Source: Candidatus Methylomirabilota bacterium (GTDB taxonomy: Bacteria; Methylomirabilota; Methylomirabilia; Methylomirabilales; 2-02-FULL-66-22). From it: a DNA stretch of 29,489 nt. Below the pieces are notes generated by a model. It was given only the letters and a program-made list of their open reading frames with translations. It searched no databases and was not told where the DNA came from. The stretch's first letter is position 1. Each line of letters starts with the position of its first letter. The position numbers and the translations under genes were made by a program. The stretch covers positions 1 to 29,489 of the forward strand of contig JACQXP010000108.1 in the NCBI GenBank assembly GCA_016208645.1. The letters are read 5' to 3'. This document shows, in pieces, positions 1 through 8,401 of this stretch.

Positions 1-5
1 GGGCG

Positions 6-1454
6 TCAGGCCCGGCGCGCCTCGCGGCACTTCTCCCAGACCAGGCGGCAGGCGTGGTGGAGCGCCTCGGCCGGATACGCGACCGACAGGGGCGAGGCGG
101 CCGCGCCGGTTTCCAGCAGGCGGATCGCCTCGGAAAATTCCCGCTCGGCCTTGCGTCGCTGCCCGCAGACCGCGTACACCTGACCCAGGTGGTAGCGGGC
201 CAGGGCGGAGGCTGGCTCGAGATACAGTGCGCGCCGGAAGGCCGCCTGGGATTCCTCGTGCCGGCCCTCCTCCCTGGCGGCGAGTCCCTCCAGCAGGTGG
301 GCATCCGGACACAGCGGGTCCAGGGCCAGGGCGCGCTGCGCGAGATCCACGGCCGGCCCGCGCCGACCACCACTGAGGTACAGATACGCGAGGACCACTA
401 GGGGGACCGCCCCGGCGCCCTGACCGTCCAGGCTCGCCTCCAGAATGGCCGTCGCTCCCGGGGCATCGCCGGCCCGCAGGGCCTCCAGGGCTTTGTCGAG
501 CCCCGAGGAAGCCCGGGGGATCGGCGGGGCAACCCGCCGGGGTTGGCGGCGCGGCCGCCGGGACGGCGAGCGGGCCGGCGAGAGGGAAGTGGTCTCCCGC
601 ACTGGAGGTCGCGCTTCCTGGACGGGGACCGGCCGGCGCCGCCGGTAGTAAAACCCCCCGCCCCACTCCGCCAGCTCGAAGTCGGTGCTCAACTGCCAGA
701 GGGTCTCTGACGGTCCCAGGAAGAGGGCACCGCCGGGGGGGAGGCAATCGGCAAACGTTCGCACGATCCGCCGGACGGATTCCGGCGTGAAGTAGATGAT
801 GACGTTCCGGCAGAACACCACATCGCAGCCGGCGAAGCGGACGGTGGGAAACGGCTCGCGGATCAGGTTGAGGTGTTCGAACCGGACGACCTGGCGAAGC
901 GCTTCGCCCACCAGGAACTGGTCCTTGACCCTCTCGAAGTAGCGGTCCAGGAGGGGTTGCGGCACCTGGCGCACGGCCCGCTGGCCGTAGCGGCCGACTC
1001 GTGCGGCCCCCAGAGCCGCCTCGCTCAGATCGGTGCCCACCACCTCGGCAGAGTGCACTCCCGCTTCCAGCAGGCTGAGCCCGATCGAGTAGGCCTCCTC
1101 GCCGGTGGCGCAGCCGGCGCTCCAGACGCGGATGGGCCGGCCGCCGGCATGCAGCCGGACCTCGTGCAGCACCGGGCCCGCCAGCGCCTGGAAGTGCTCC
1201 GGGTTTCGGAAGAAGGAGGTCTCCTGGATGGTCACAAGGTCGAGCAGGCGCTGGCGCTCCGCCTCGCCTCCCTCGCCATGCAGCCGTTCCAGGTAGACGC
1301 CGAAGCTCCCATCCCCGCAGGCCAGGGCCCGCGTCCGCACGGCCAGCCGGAGCGCCTCGCGCCGGCTCTCGTCGAATTTCAGACCGGCCGCGTCGCGCAG
1401 CAGGTCGCGGAAGGCCTCGTATTCCTCCTCGGCGAAGGCGGCCAGGCTCTTCAT
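6..1454 (-). CDS. cheR: CheR-type MCP glutamate methyltransferase with C-terminal TPR domain
   Basis: Predicted SAM-dependent methyltransferase that methylates glutamates of the chemoreceptor encoded three genes upstream, setting adaptation in the cytoplasm. The 482-residue product has a CheR N-terminal helical domain (about 1-75), then TIQETSFFRNPEHF (75-88), the SAM-binding loop VWSAGCATGEEAYSIG (110-125), GTDLSEAAL (140-148) and FCRNVIIYF (214-222). A basic, proline-rich linker (about 271-318) leads to TPR-like helices at about 319-450. Classical CheR is about 280 residues, so the TPR tail marks the WspC/FrzF-like type used in alternative chemosensory systems. The ATG overlaps the cheB stop as ATGA, so translation is probably coupled. 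The stop lies 6 bp from the window edge, so any further genes of the operon are out of view. The family call is secure; the gene subtype is inferred from the TPR. Confidence 0.95.
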   Translation of the reverse strand: MKSLAAFAEEEYEAFRDLLRDAAGLKFDESRREALRLAVRTRALACGDGSFGVYLERLHGEGGEAERQRLLDLVTIQETSFFRNPEHFQALAGPVLHEVRLHAGGRPIRVWSAGCATGEEAYSIGLSLLEAGVHSAEVVGTDLSEAALGAARVGRYGQRAVRQVPQPLLDRYFERVKDQFLVGEALRQVVRFEHLNLIREPFPTVRFAGCDVVFCRNVIIYFTPESVRRIVRTFADCLPPGGALFLGPSETLWQLSTDFELAEWGGGFYYRRRRPVPVQEARPPVRETTSLSPARSPSRRPRRQPRRVAPPIPRASSGLDKALEALRAGDAPGATAILEASLDGQGAGAVPLVVLAYLYLSGGRRGPAVDLAQRALALDPLCPDAHLLEGLAAREEGRHEESQAAFRRALYLEPASALARYHLGQVYAVCGQRRKAEREFSEAIRLLETGAAASPLSVAYPAEALHHACRLVWEKCREARRA

Positions 1455-2509
1455 GGGACGGATCGGCGAGCCAGTTGGATCAGGCGCTCGGCGATGCCGG
1501 ACGGCGGCAGGACGTCCTGGGCCGCGCCCAGCTCAATGGCGGCCTTGGGCATGCCGAAGACGGCGCAGCTCTCCTCATCCTGGGCGATGGTGGAGCCGCC
1601 CGCATCCCGGATCGCCCGGAGACCCTCCGCCCCGTCCCGGCCCATTCCCGTCAGGAGGACGCCGATGGCGGCCTCCCCATAGATCGCGGCCACGGAGTGC
1701 AGGAGGACATCGGCCGAGGGGCGGTGGCCGCCCACCGGCAAGGCCTGGCGCAGGCGGGCCCGGCCCCCCTGCTGCACGACCAGGTGCGCCCCCTCCGGGG
1801 CCATGAGGGCCAGCCCCGGCTTGACCAGGTCCCCCTCGCAGGCGAGCTGGATGGAAAGACGAACCTCCCGGCTCAACCATTCCACCAGGCCCGGCATGAA
1901 GCCCTCGCTCATGTGCTGGACGATGAGGAGGCCCATGGGGAAATCGGCCGGCAGGCGTTTGAGAATCTGGCTCAGGACGCCGGGCCCCCCCGTGGAGACC
2001 CCGATGCCGACCACCCGGTGGACCTTCTCCTGGCCGTCGGCCCGGACCCGACCCGGGAGGTGTCGGCTCCGGCCCTTGAGGTGGGTGATCACCCGGACGC
2101 CCGCCAGCAGCTTGACCTTCTCCACCAGCCTGGCCCCCAGGTCCTCCCAGCACTTGTCTGGGAGCGGCGTGGGTTTCTCCATCACCTCCAGGGCCCCGAC
2201 GGCGAGGGCCTCCATGGTGATCTGGACGCCACGCCGATCGCGGGCCGAGGTGACGATGAGGATCGGCGTGGGCCGGTAGGCCATGATCTTCTCCGTGGCC
2301 TCCAGGCCGTCCATGCCGGGCATATTGATGTCCATCGTGATCAGGTCCGGCTTCAGTTGAAACGCCTTCTCCGCCGCCTCCTTGCCGTCGCTGGCGTAGC
2401 CGATGACCTGGATCGCTGGGTCGGCCTCGAGGATTGTCCCCAGGACCTGGCGGACCAGGGGCGAGTCGTCCACGATCAGCACCCGGATGGGCACGCCGGC
2501 ACCTGTCAC
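1451..2509 (-). CDS. cheB: CheB chemoreceptor methylesterase/deamidase response regulator
   Basis: Receiver-plus-methylesterase protein that removes methyl groups from the MCP after phosphorylation by CheA, opposing CheR. From the chosen start there are 352 residues. The receiver begins VLIVDDSPLVRQVL, with the phospho-acceptor Asp in TMDINMPGMDG (about residue 60) and the conserved Lys in MEKPTP. The catalytic triad of the C-terminal domain is visible: Ser in GIGVSTGGPG (about 172), His in IVQHMSEGF (about 199), Asp in TGMGRDGAEG (about 292). I chose the GTG at 2509 because it overlaps the cheA stop as GTGA and has a GGAG box 6 nt upstream. An in-frame GTG at 2521 would add four residues but has no comparable ribosome binding site. 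It lies between cheA and cheR. Confidence 0.95.
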   Translation of the reverse strand: MTGAGVPIRVLIVDDSPLVRQVLGTILEADPAIQVIGYASDGKEAAEKAFQLKPDLITMDINMPGMDGLEATEKIMAYRPTPILIVTSARDRRGVQITMEALAVGALEVMEKPTPLPDKCWEDLGARLVEKVKLLAGVRVITHLKGRSRHLPGRVRADGQEKVHRVVGIGVSTGGPGVLSQILKRLPADFPMGLLIVQHMSEGFMPGLVEWLSREVRLSIQLACEGDLVKPGLALMAPEGAHLVVQQGGRARLRQALPVGGHRPSADVLLHSVAAIYGEAAIGVLLTGMGRDGAEGLRAIRDAGGSTIAQDEESCAVFGMPKAAIELGAAQDVLPPSGIAERLIQLARRSVP

Positions 2510-4719
2510 TTCTCGCTCCACGCCCCCGCCCCGATGAGTCGCTGGATGGTCTCCAGCAGGCTGGCCTGGTTGAAGCTCGCCTTCAGGATGTAGGCGTCGG
2601 CGCCCAGCTCCATGCCCCGGCGCTTGTCCTCGGCCTTCTCGCGGTTCGTGACGACGATGACCGGGAGGCCGCGGGTGCGCTCCTGGGCCCGGATCCGCCC
2701 CAGAAGCTCGAACCCGTCCATCCGGGGCATCTCGATGTCGGTGATGATCAGGTCGAAGTCCCCGGTGCCCAGCTTCTCCAGGGCATCCACGCCGTCCACG
2801 GCGGCCTCCACCTGGAAGCCCGCCGACTCCAGGATGGTCCGCTCCAGGTCCCGGGCGATGAGGGAATCCTCGACCACCAGGAGCCGCGCGGGCGTCGCGG
2901 CCGGGGCCGCGGGCCTCCCCGGGGCGGCCACCGGCGCCCCGCGGGCCACCCGGATCAGTGTGCCGGGATCCAGGATGAGGACCACCTCTCCGCTCCCCAG
3001 GACCGTCGCGCCGGCCACGACATCCACCTTCCCCAGGAACGGCCCGAGTTCCTTCAACACCACCTCGCCCTCATCCAGGACCTCGTCCACGAGGAAGCCC
3101 ACCCTGCGGGTCCCGGCCCGCAGCAGGACGGCGGTCACGGCGCCCCCCTCCGCCCGGTCGCAGGGGACCCCCAGGAGGCCCGCCAGTTCCACCAGGGGGA
3201 TCGTCTCGCCCTCCAGGCGCGCGGCCCGGCGGCCCTCGAGGCTCTGGAGCTCTTCCGGCTGAAAGCGGGCCACCCGCTCCACGGCCGAGGCCGGCAGCGC
3301 GTAGGTTACGTCGCCGCTGCGGACGAGGAGTGCGGGGAGCATGGCCAGGCTCAGGGGCAGATCCAGGGTGACGCGCGTCCCTCGCCCCGGCGTGCTGTCC
3401 ACGCTCACGGAGCCTCGCATGCGCTCCAGCACCGTCTGCACGACCTCCATGCCCACGCCCCGCCCCGACACGTCGGTGATGAGACGGCTCGTGCTGAAGC
3501 CGGGGCGGAAGATGAGCCCCAGCGCGTCCGCGTCGGAGAGCGCCTCCGCCGCTTCTGGTCGCAGCATCCCCCTCCGGATCGCCGTATCCCGGAGGACCGC
3601 TGGATCAATCCCTGCCCCGTCGTCCTCGACCTCGACGACCACCCGGTTGCCCTTCTCCCAGGCCCGGATGGCGAGGCGGCCCCGGGCCGGCTTTCCCGCC
3701 GCCTGGCGGACGGCCGGCGCCTCCAGACCGTGGTCCAGCGCGTTCCGGATCAGGTGGAGGAGCGGCTCTCCCAAGGCCTCGATGATGCGCCGGTCCAGCT
3801 CCACCTCGCCACCGGTGATGGAGAGCTCCACCTCCTTGCCGAACTCGCGCGCCAGGTCGCGCACCGCGCGCGGGAAGGTCTCGAAGACGACGCCCAGGGA
3901 CTGCATCCGGATCCCCAGGACCTGGTGCCGCAGCTCGGTCGCCAGAAGATCGTGCTGGATTCGAACCTCTTCCAGCTCCTCCCACGCCCGCTGCAGCGCG
4001 TCCCGGAGATCCCGGTTCCAGTTCTCGACCTGCCGGATCGCCTCCACGGCCCGCTCGCCCGTCGCCGCCTGCGCCAGCACCTCGCGAAGTCCCGCCCAGT
4101 GCCGGAGCCCGACCCGGCCCAGCGCCAGGGCCTCCTGCAAGCCCCGTCGCGCCCCGGCGGCCCGCATCCGTCCGACCGCCATCTCCACGGCGAAGTTGGC
4201 GAGCCGGTCGAGCTTCTCCAGGCCCACCCGGATGGTGCCCCCGATCACCTCGGGTCCCCGACGTTCTCCAGGCTCCGGTTTCTGCCCTTCCCCTGGACTC
4301 AGGGGGACCGCCTCGGGCGGCGCAGCCGTCGCCTCCCGCGCCGCGGCCCCGAGCCGATGGAGGAGCCCGTCCACGTCCGTCTCGTCATCTCCCCGCGCGA
4401 CCCCATCCACCAGCTCGCTCAGGGAGTCCAGCGCCTCGAAGAACAGGTCGGCCAGGTCCCCGGCGATGGGCCGCTCCTTTTCCTCGACGGCCACCAGGAC
4501 ATCCTCCATCCGGTGGGCCAGGCTGCCGATCTTCCCCAGCCCCATCATCTTGGACGCACCCTTCAGGGTGTGCGCGTCTCGGAGGACTGAGCGGAAAGCC
4601 TCCCGGTCCTCGGGCCGTGCCTCCAGGGCCAGGAGCCCCTGGTTCATTCGGCCGATCCACTCCCGGGCCTCGGTGATGAAGGTCGGGAGGAAAGCGGCCG
4701 GGTCGAAGCCCTTGGCCAT
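2506..4719 (-). CDS. cheA: CheA-type hybrid histidine kinase with C-terminal receiver (CheA-CheY fusion)
   Basis: Cytoplasmic chemotaxis-type histidine kinase, 737 residues, that would phosphorylate itself under control of the MCP and CheW and pass phosphate to its own receiver and to CheB. Visible domains: HPt with the phospho-accepting His50 in RDAHTLKGAS; low-complexity linker (about 125-160); dimerisation helices (about 160-290); HATPase with N-box HLIRNALDHGLE (322-333), G1 EDDGAGID (365-372) and G2 GRGVGME (419-425); CheW-like P5 domain (about 455-595); Ala/Pro linker; receiver VVEDSLIARDLE with acceptor Asp661 in IITDIEMPRMDG. No CheY-binding P2 domain is evident. This layout is that of WspE/FrzE rather than flagellar CheA. 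The gene starts 1 nt after the MCP stop; the weak box GGTGGGG overlaps that stop. The output target is not shown. Confidence 0.95.
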   Translation of the reverse strand: MAKGFDPAAFLPTFITEAREWIGRMNQGLLALEARPEDREAFRSVLRDAHTLKGASKMMGLGKIGSLAHRMEDVLVAVEEKERPIAGDLADLFFEALDSLSELVDGVARGDDETDVDGLLHRLGAAAREATAAPPEAVPLSPGEGQKPEPGERRGPEVIGGTIRVGLEKLDRLANFAVEMAVGRMRAAGARRGLQEALALGRVGLRHWAGLREVLAQAATGERAVEAIRQVENWNRDLRDALQRAWEELEEVRIQHDLLATELRHQVLGIRMQSLGVVFETFPRAVRDLAREFGKEVELSITGGEVELDRRIIEALGEPLLHLIRNALDHGLEAPAVRQAAGKPARGRLAIRAWEKGNRVVVEVEDDGAGIDPAVLRDTAIRRGMLRPEAAEALSDADALGLIFRPGFSTSRLITDVSGRGVGMEVVQTVLERMRGSVSVDSTPGRGTRVTLDLPLSLAMLPALLVRSGDVTYALPASAVERVARFQPEELQSLEGRRAARLEGETIPLVELAGLLGVPCDRAEGGAVTAVLLRAGTRRVGFLVDEVLDEGEVVLKELGPFLGKVDVVAGATVLGSGEVVLILDPGTLIRVARGAPVAAPGRPAAPAATPARLLVVEDSLIARDLERTILESAGFQVEAAVDGVDALEKLGTGDFDLIITDIEMPRMDGFELLGRIRAQERTRGLPVIVVTNREKAEDKRRGMELGADAYILKASFNQASLLETIQRLIGAGAWSEK

Positions 4720-4720
4720 C

Positions 4721-6373
4721 TTACCCCACCTGGAAGGCGCTCACCCGCGCCTTCAACTCGTCGGCCAGTTGGTTCAGCTCGGCGGCCGCCACCGAGGACT
4801 GCTTCATGCCGGCGGCCGTCTGCTTGATCACCTCGGCCAGCTCCCGCATGCTGGCCACGATCTGGTCGGAGGCGGTGCGCTGCTGCTGGGTGGCCACGCT
4901 GATCTGCTTGGCGGCCTGGGCCGTGCGGTCCACCTTCCCCAGGATCTCCTCCAGGGCCTCCCCGGCCCGCTCGGCCCGGGCGGCCACCCCCTCCGCCTCC
5001 TTCAGCCCCTGCTCCGTGGCCAGGACCGAGCTGTTGGTGGCCCCCTGGATCTCGCCGATGAGGGCCCGGATCTCCTCGGTGGAGGCCCGGGTCCGCTCGG
5101 CCAGGCGCCGCACCTCGGCCGCGACGACGGCGAAGCGCTTGCCGTGCTCGCCCGCGGCGGCCGACTCGATGGCGGCGTTGAGCGCCAGGAGGTGGATCTC
5201 GCCGGCGATCTCCTTGATGAGGGTCAGGACCTCGCCGATCTGCTGGGAGCGCTCCCCCAGGGCCAGGGTCTTCCGGGCGATCTCCTCGACCCGGGCCCGG
5301 ATCCCCTCCATGGCCCGGAGGGCCTCCTCCACCGCGGCCGCCCCCGCCTGGGCCGAGTGGGCCGTCTCGGCCGCGACCCCCTCCACGGCCCGGGCGTTCT
5401 CGGCGATCTGGGCGGCCGTGCCGCTCAGCTCCTCCAGGGTGGCCGTCACCTCGCCCACGGCGGCCGCCTGCTGGGCGGAGCCGGAGGCGTGCTGCTCGCT
5501 GGCCGCCAGGATCTCGGCGCTGGCGGAGCTCACCTGGAGGCCGGCCCGCTGCACCTCCCCCACGAGCGCCCGGAGGGAGGCCACCATCTGGTTGAAGGCG
5601 GCCGCCAGGCGGCCCATCTCGTCCTCACCCGTCGGCGCCTCCACCGTCAGCGTGCCGGTCGAGGCCGCCGAGACGACCTGGAGGAGATGGGAGATCTGCT
5701 GCTCCAGCCGGGCCTTGATCTCCCGCTCCCGCTCCACCATCGCCTGGAGCCGCTCGGCCATGGCGTTGAAATGATCGCCCAAGGCGCCGATCTCGTCCCG
5801 CACCGTGAGGGCCACCCGTTCCGTGAGGTCCCCCGCCGCCAGGCGCTGGGTGGCGGTGGCGATCTGGTGGAGGGGGGCGATGGCGACCCGGGTGAACACG
5901 AGGGCCACGAGGGTGACGAGGAGGGCGAGGCCGCCGGCCGCCCCCAGGAGGATGAAGCGGGTCCCCTGCTGGAGGGCCTGCTCCACCTTGCCGAGGGAGA
6001 GGCCCAGGGTGACGGTCCCCAGGGTCTCGCCCCCCACCTGGACGGGCTGCTCCAGGCTGAGGTGGGCCGGCAGGCTCTGCGGGCGGGCCTTGACCTCGGC
6101 CACGGCCTGCCCCGCCTTGTCCTTGACCGCGGCGAAGACGACATCCTCGTCCCGGTCGAACTGGACCTGGAAGGGGGCGAGGAGGGTCATGTCGTTGGTG
6201 AAGAGGGCCCCGCCGCTGGCCTGGGCGAGCAGCCGGAGCTGCACGGTGCCCCGCTCCCGGAGGAGCTGCGTGAGGTGCTGCCGCTCCAGGGTGTGGGTGG
6301 CGAAGGCGAGGAGCCCCATGACGACGGCCACCCCGCCCGCCACCGCCAGGCTGAACTTCACGCGGAGTCCCAT
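4721..6373 (-). CDS. Methyl-accepting chemotaxis protein with small extracytoplasmic domain
   Basis: Membrane chemoreceptor of 550 residues feeding the adjacent CheA. TM1 is at about 8-26, an extracytoplasmic domain at about 27-138, TM2 at about 139-160, HAMP at 161-213 (DEIGALGDHFNAMAERL), a second HAMP-like stretch at about 220-280 (DEMGRLAAAFNQMVASL), then the long MA coiled coil. The signalling tip contains LLALNAAIESAAAGEHGKRF, close to the canonical MCP hairpin. The roughly 110-residue sensor includes VVFAAVKDKAGQAVAEV, reminiscent of CHASE8 or single-Cache folds (tentative). The C-terminus lacks an NWETF-like CheR-docking peptide. I chose the ATG at 6373, 8 nt after the binding-protein stop, with an AGGAGG box 4 nt upstream. 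The frame stays open to 6712, but that part overlaps the binding-protein gene. It probably forms a sensing pair with that protein. Confidence 0.93.
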   Translation of the reverse strand: MGLRVKFSLAVAGGVAVVMGLLAFATHTLERQHLTQLLRERGTVQLRLLAQASGGALFTNDMTLLAPFQVQFDRDEDVVFAAVKDKAGQAVAEVKARPQSLPAHLSLEQPVQVGGETLGTVTLGLSLGKVEQALQQGTRFILLGAAGGLALLVTLVALVFTRVAIAPLHQIATATQRLAAGDLTERVALTVRDEIGALGDHFNAMAERLQAMVEREREIKARLEQQISHLLQVVSAASTGTLTVEAPTGEDEMGRLAAAFNQMVASLRALVGEVQRAGLQVSSASAEILAASEQHASGSAQQAAAVGEVTATLEELSGTAAQIAENARAVEGVAAETAHSAQAGAAAVEEALRAMEGIRARVEEIARKTLALGERSQQIGEVLTLIKEIAGEIHLLALNAAIESAAAGEHGKRFAVVAAEVRRLAERTRASTEEIRALIGEIQGATNSSVLATEQGLKEAEGVAARAERAGEALEEILGKVDRTAQAAKQISVATQQQRTASDQIVASMRELAEVIKQTAAGMKQSSVAAAELNQLADELKARVSAFQVG

Positions 6374-6381
6374 GGCGCCTC

Positions 6382-7200
6382 CTACTTGCCCGGAAGGGCC
6401 TGCTGGGCCCGGATGACTTTCTCCCCGTCGCCGCTCAGGACGAAATCCACGAAGCTCTGCGCCAACGGCTTGGGCTTGGCCGGCAGGGCGAAGAAGAAGT
6501 TGCGGACGAGCTTGTAGGTGCCCTTGGCGACGTTCTCCCCGCTCGGCTCCACCCCATTCAGGCTCAGGGGGACGATCCGCCCTTCGCTCCGCCCCACCTC
6601 GATCATCGTCGTGTAGCCGAAGGTCCCCTCCTTGGTGGCCAGGGCCTGGACCATGTCGCCGGCCTTGAGCATCATGAGAACCGTCTCCGACTCCTTGAGG
6701 TTCTTGAAGCACTCGATCTGTGCCCGGAGGATCTGTGGATCGGACTCGGCTGCGGGCCGGGTCAGGGGGAAGAGGGGGCGGTCCGGCCCCCCCACCTCGC
6801 GCCAGTTCTTCACCTTGCCGGCGTAGATGCCGCAGACCTGGTCGGAGGTGATGTTTTTCACGGGCACGCTCTTGTTCACGGCAAAGACGACGCGCACCCG
6901 GGCAAACTCCTTGAGCTGAAGCCCCTGGGCCGTCTCCTCGGCCGTCAGGGTGCGGCTGGTCAGGGCGATGTCCAGCTTCCCCTGCTGGAGCGACTTGATT
7001 CCGGCCCCACTGGATGTGGGCGCCTGGACTTCGACGGTCCCCCCCTTCGACTTGGTCCCGAAGGCCTTGACCAGCTCCTGGGCGAGGGGCGTCATGCCGC
7101 TGGCCCCGCCGATGGTGATCTTCTCACCGGCCCCGGCCGGGGCCGCAAGGAGAACTGCCAGGGCCGATACCGCGGTGATCACGAAAACTCTCCGTCCCAT
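6382..7200 (-). CDS. PstS-like periplasmic substrate-binding protein embedded in the chemosensory operon
   Basis: Secreted binding protein, 272 residues, of the phosphate-binding (PstS-like, PBP-II) superfamily. A signal peptide covers about 1-24 (hydrophobic core VITAVSALAVLLAAPAG, likely cut after GAGA or nearby). The mature start KITIGGASGMTPLAQELVKA, the segment APTSSGAGIKSLQQGKLDIA and the hinge region VCGIYAGKVKNWREVGG match the family layout. Where PstS usually has an EGSGTR-type phosphate loop, this protein has LTRPAAESDP, so the ligand need not be phosphate. No pstCAB transporter genes are nearby. The gene follows the cheW stop directly (TAA then ATG) with a GGAGG box inside the cheW end. 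It is followed 8 nt later by the MCP gene. The context suggests a ligand-presenting partner of the MCP; that role is inference. Confidence 0.85.
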   Translation of the reverse strand: MGRRVFVITAVSALAVLLAAPAGAGEKITIGGASGMTPLAQELVKAFGTKSKGGTVEVQAPTSSGAGIKSLQQGKLDIALTSRTLTAEETAQGLQLKEFARVRVVFAVNKSVPVKNITSDQVCGIYAGKVKNWREVGGPDRPLFPLTRPAAESDPQILRAQIECFKNLKESETVLMMLKAGDMVQALATKEGTFGYTTMIEVGRSEGRIVPLSLNGVEPSGENVAKGTYKLVRNFFFALPAKPKPLAQSFVDFVLSGDGEKVIRAQQALPGK

Positions 7201-7611
7201 TTATCCCTCCTCCTGGCCGGCCCGGTCGCCGGCCCCTGTCTTCGTTCCACACAGCGTTGCCGCATCCAGCAGCAGCAGGACCTCGGTCCCCACCTTGCCG
7301 ACAGCCCAGATCCGTTCGTCCGGCAGGGCCCCCGCGATGAGCGGCGGGAGCGCCGCCAAGTCGTTCGAGGAGAGAGGAACGAGATCGAGAACCTCGTCCA
7401 CCGGCAGGACCGCTCCGGGGCGAAGGAGCAGGCACCGCTCCGGGCCGGATTCGGCGGGGGCCACCCCGAGAATGCGCGCCGGATCCAGGAGCGGACCGTC
7501 GGGGACCTCTTCGGGCCTGGCGATCCGCTCCACCTGCCCCGCCTCGATCCCCCAGAGGATCCCGCCCAGGCGGAAGCAGAGGATCTCCAGCGCGAGGGGA
7601 TCGGCCATCAT
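7201..7611 (-). CDS. CheW-like coupling protein (second, divergent copy)
   Basis: Short 136-residue protein with a CheW-like SH3-type fold: ALEILCFRLGGILWGIEAGQVERIA at the N-terminus, ILGVAPAESGPE, LLLRPGAVLPVDEVLDLV, and a C-terminal strand region WAVGKVGTEVLLLLDAATL. It is more degenerate than the upstream CheW, in particular at the NLRG-type motif, and could be a WspB/WspD-like second adaptor. CheW links receptor to the CheA P5 domain in the cytoplasm. The ATG at 7611 overlaps the upstream cheW stop as ATGA; an immediately following ATG (7608) could also serve. The split into two CheW proteins is typical of Wsp-like and Frz-like systems. Confidence 0.8.
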   Translation of the reverse strand: MMADPLALEILCFRLGGILWGIEAGQVERIARPEEVPDGPLLDPARILGVAPAESGPERCLLLRPGAVLPVDEVLDLVPLSSNDLAALPPLIAGALPDERIWAVGKVGTEVLLLLDAATLCGTKTGAGDRAGQEEG

Positions 7612-8126
7612 TCCCGCCGGTGGAGGAGGGCCTCCACGTCCAGGACGCCGACCAGCCGGTCCCCATGGGCGACCTGACCCTGGAGGTACTGCGCCTGTCC
7701 TTCGGGAAGCGTGGCGAGGGGCGGCTCGAGGGTGCCCCGCACCTCGATGGCATCCTCCACGCTGTCCGCCAGGAAGCCGGCCGCCATCCCCGGACCCTTG
7801 ACGACGACGATGCGCCCCTCGGAGGTGGAGGCTCCTTCGCCAAGCCCCAGGAGCCGCTTCGGGTCAAGAACAGGGAGGATCTCCCCCCGGAGGTTCATCA
7901 CTCCGAGGATGTGCTCTGGAATGGAGGGGACCGGCGTGATGGGGGCTGGCTTCACGACCTCGCGGACGCGATCGAGCGGAAACCCGTAGCTCTCCCCGCC
8001 CAGGGCGACGAGCAAGAGGTGGATCACCACTCCTTCCCGTGCCTCCTGGGCCTGAGCCGTCTCAGCCGCCTGCCGGAGAAGGGCGGCCCGCCGCTCGGCC
8101 CAGGACGTCTCTTCGCTTGCCACCAT
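7608..8126 (-). CDS. cheW: CheW-type coupling protein, first gene of the chemosensory operon
   Basis: Cytoplasmic adaptor joining MCP and CheA. The CheW core begins about 35 residues in (VIHLLLVALGGESYGFPLDRV) and carries the hallmark EHILGVMNLRGEILPVLD, followed by RIVVVKGPGMAAGFLADSVEDAIEV. A charged, probably helical N-terminal extension (about 1-33) precedes it. From the ATG at 8126 the product is 172 residues. The next codon, GTG at 8123, has a better-spaced GAAGG box (5 nt) and may be the real start. The frame stays open upstream to a TTG at 8204, but that lies almost at the predicted transcription start. The predicted promoter at 8223-8251 leaves a leader of about 90 nt. Confidence 0.92.
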   Translation of the reverse strand: MVASEETSWAERRAALLRQAAETAQAQEAREGVVIHLLLVALGGESYGFPLDRVREVVKPAPITPVPSIPEHILGVMNLRGEILPVLDPKRLLGLGEGASTSEGRIVVVKGPGMAAGFLADSVEDAIEVRGTLEPPLATLPEGQAQYLQGQVAHGDRLVGVLDVEALLHRRE

Positions 8127-8222
8127 ATCCTTCACGAAAATCGCCCCGGCTGCGATCGGGACTGGCGCACGGGCCGCCAGGTTGACGTTCGGGGGACCGC
8201 GCAATTCGTATCGGATTCGGGA

Positions 8223-8251
8223 TATATACTGGACCTCGGCGCCAGGATCAA
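8223..8251 (-). promoter_or_regulatory. Sigma70-type promoter of the chemosensory operon
   Basis: On the minus strand TTGATC (8246-8251) and TATATA (8223-8228) are separated by exactly 17 nt. It is the only good match between the divergent genes and lies about 97 nt upstream of the first cheW start. Confidence 0.6.
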
Positions 8252-8304
8252 GCGATATTTCGCGCCGGCTGGCGCGGCGCGCGGGCCCGCGTGCGAGAAA
8301 CCCC

Positions 8305-8334
8305 TTGACGCGCCGTGGGCGATCCCCCTAGGCT
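8305..8334 (+). promoter_or_regulatory. Sigma70-type promoter for the 62-residue gene and EamA gene
   Basis: TTGACG (8305-8310) and TAGGCT (8329-8334) with an 18-nt spacer on the plus strand. The predicted start near 8341 gives a leader of about 60 nt to the GTG at 8402. It points away from the chemosensory promoter, with the two -35 boxes about 55 bp apart. Confidence 0.5.
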
Positions 8335-8401
8335 TCCACCCCGCGCGGCCTGGCCTGGCCCGGATTATTCGCGAAGGTGACACCCGGGAAGGAGGTCTCA
8401 C

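Noticed and set aside
3341..6517. Very long plus-strand open frame opposite cheA and the MCP gene
   Set aside because: Low-complexity Arg/Ser/Gly-rich translation without domain features; it is the antisense shadow expected in GC-rich coding DNA. The same holds for 2434-4590, 10464-13286, 18153-19832 and 22337-23617 on the plus strand.
6374..6712. N-terminal extension of the MCP to 6712
   Set aside because: It overlaps the binding-protein gene in another frame, has no membrane or domain sense, and the ATG at 6373 has a perfect ribosome binding site.
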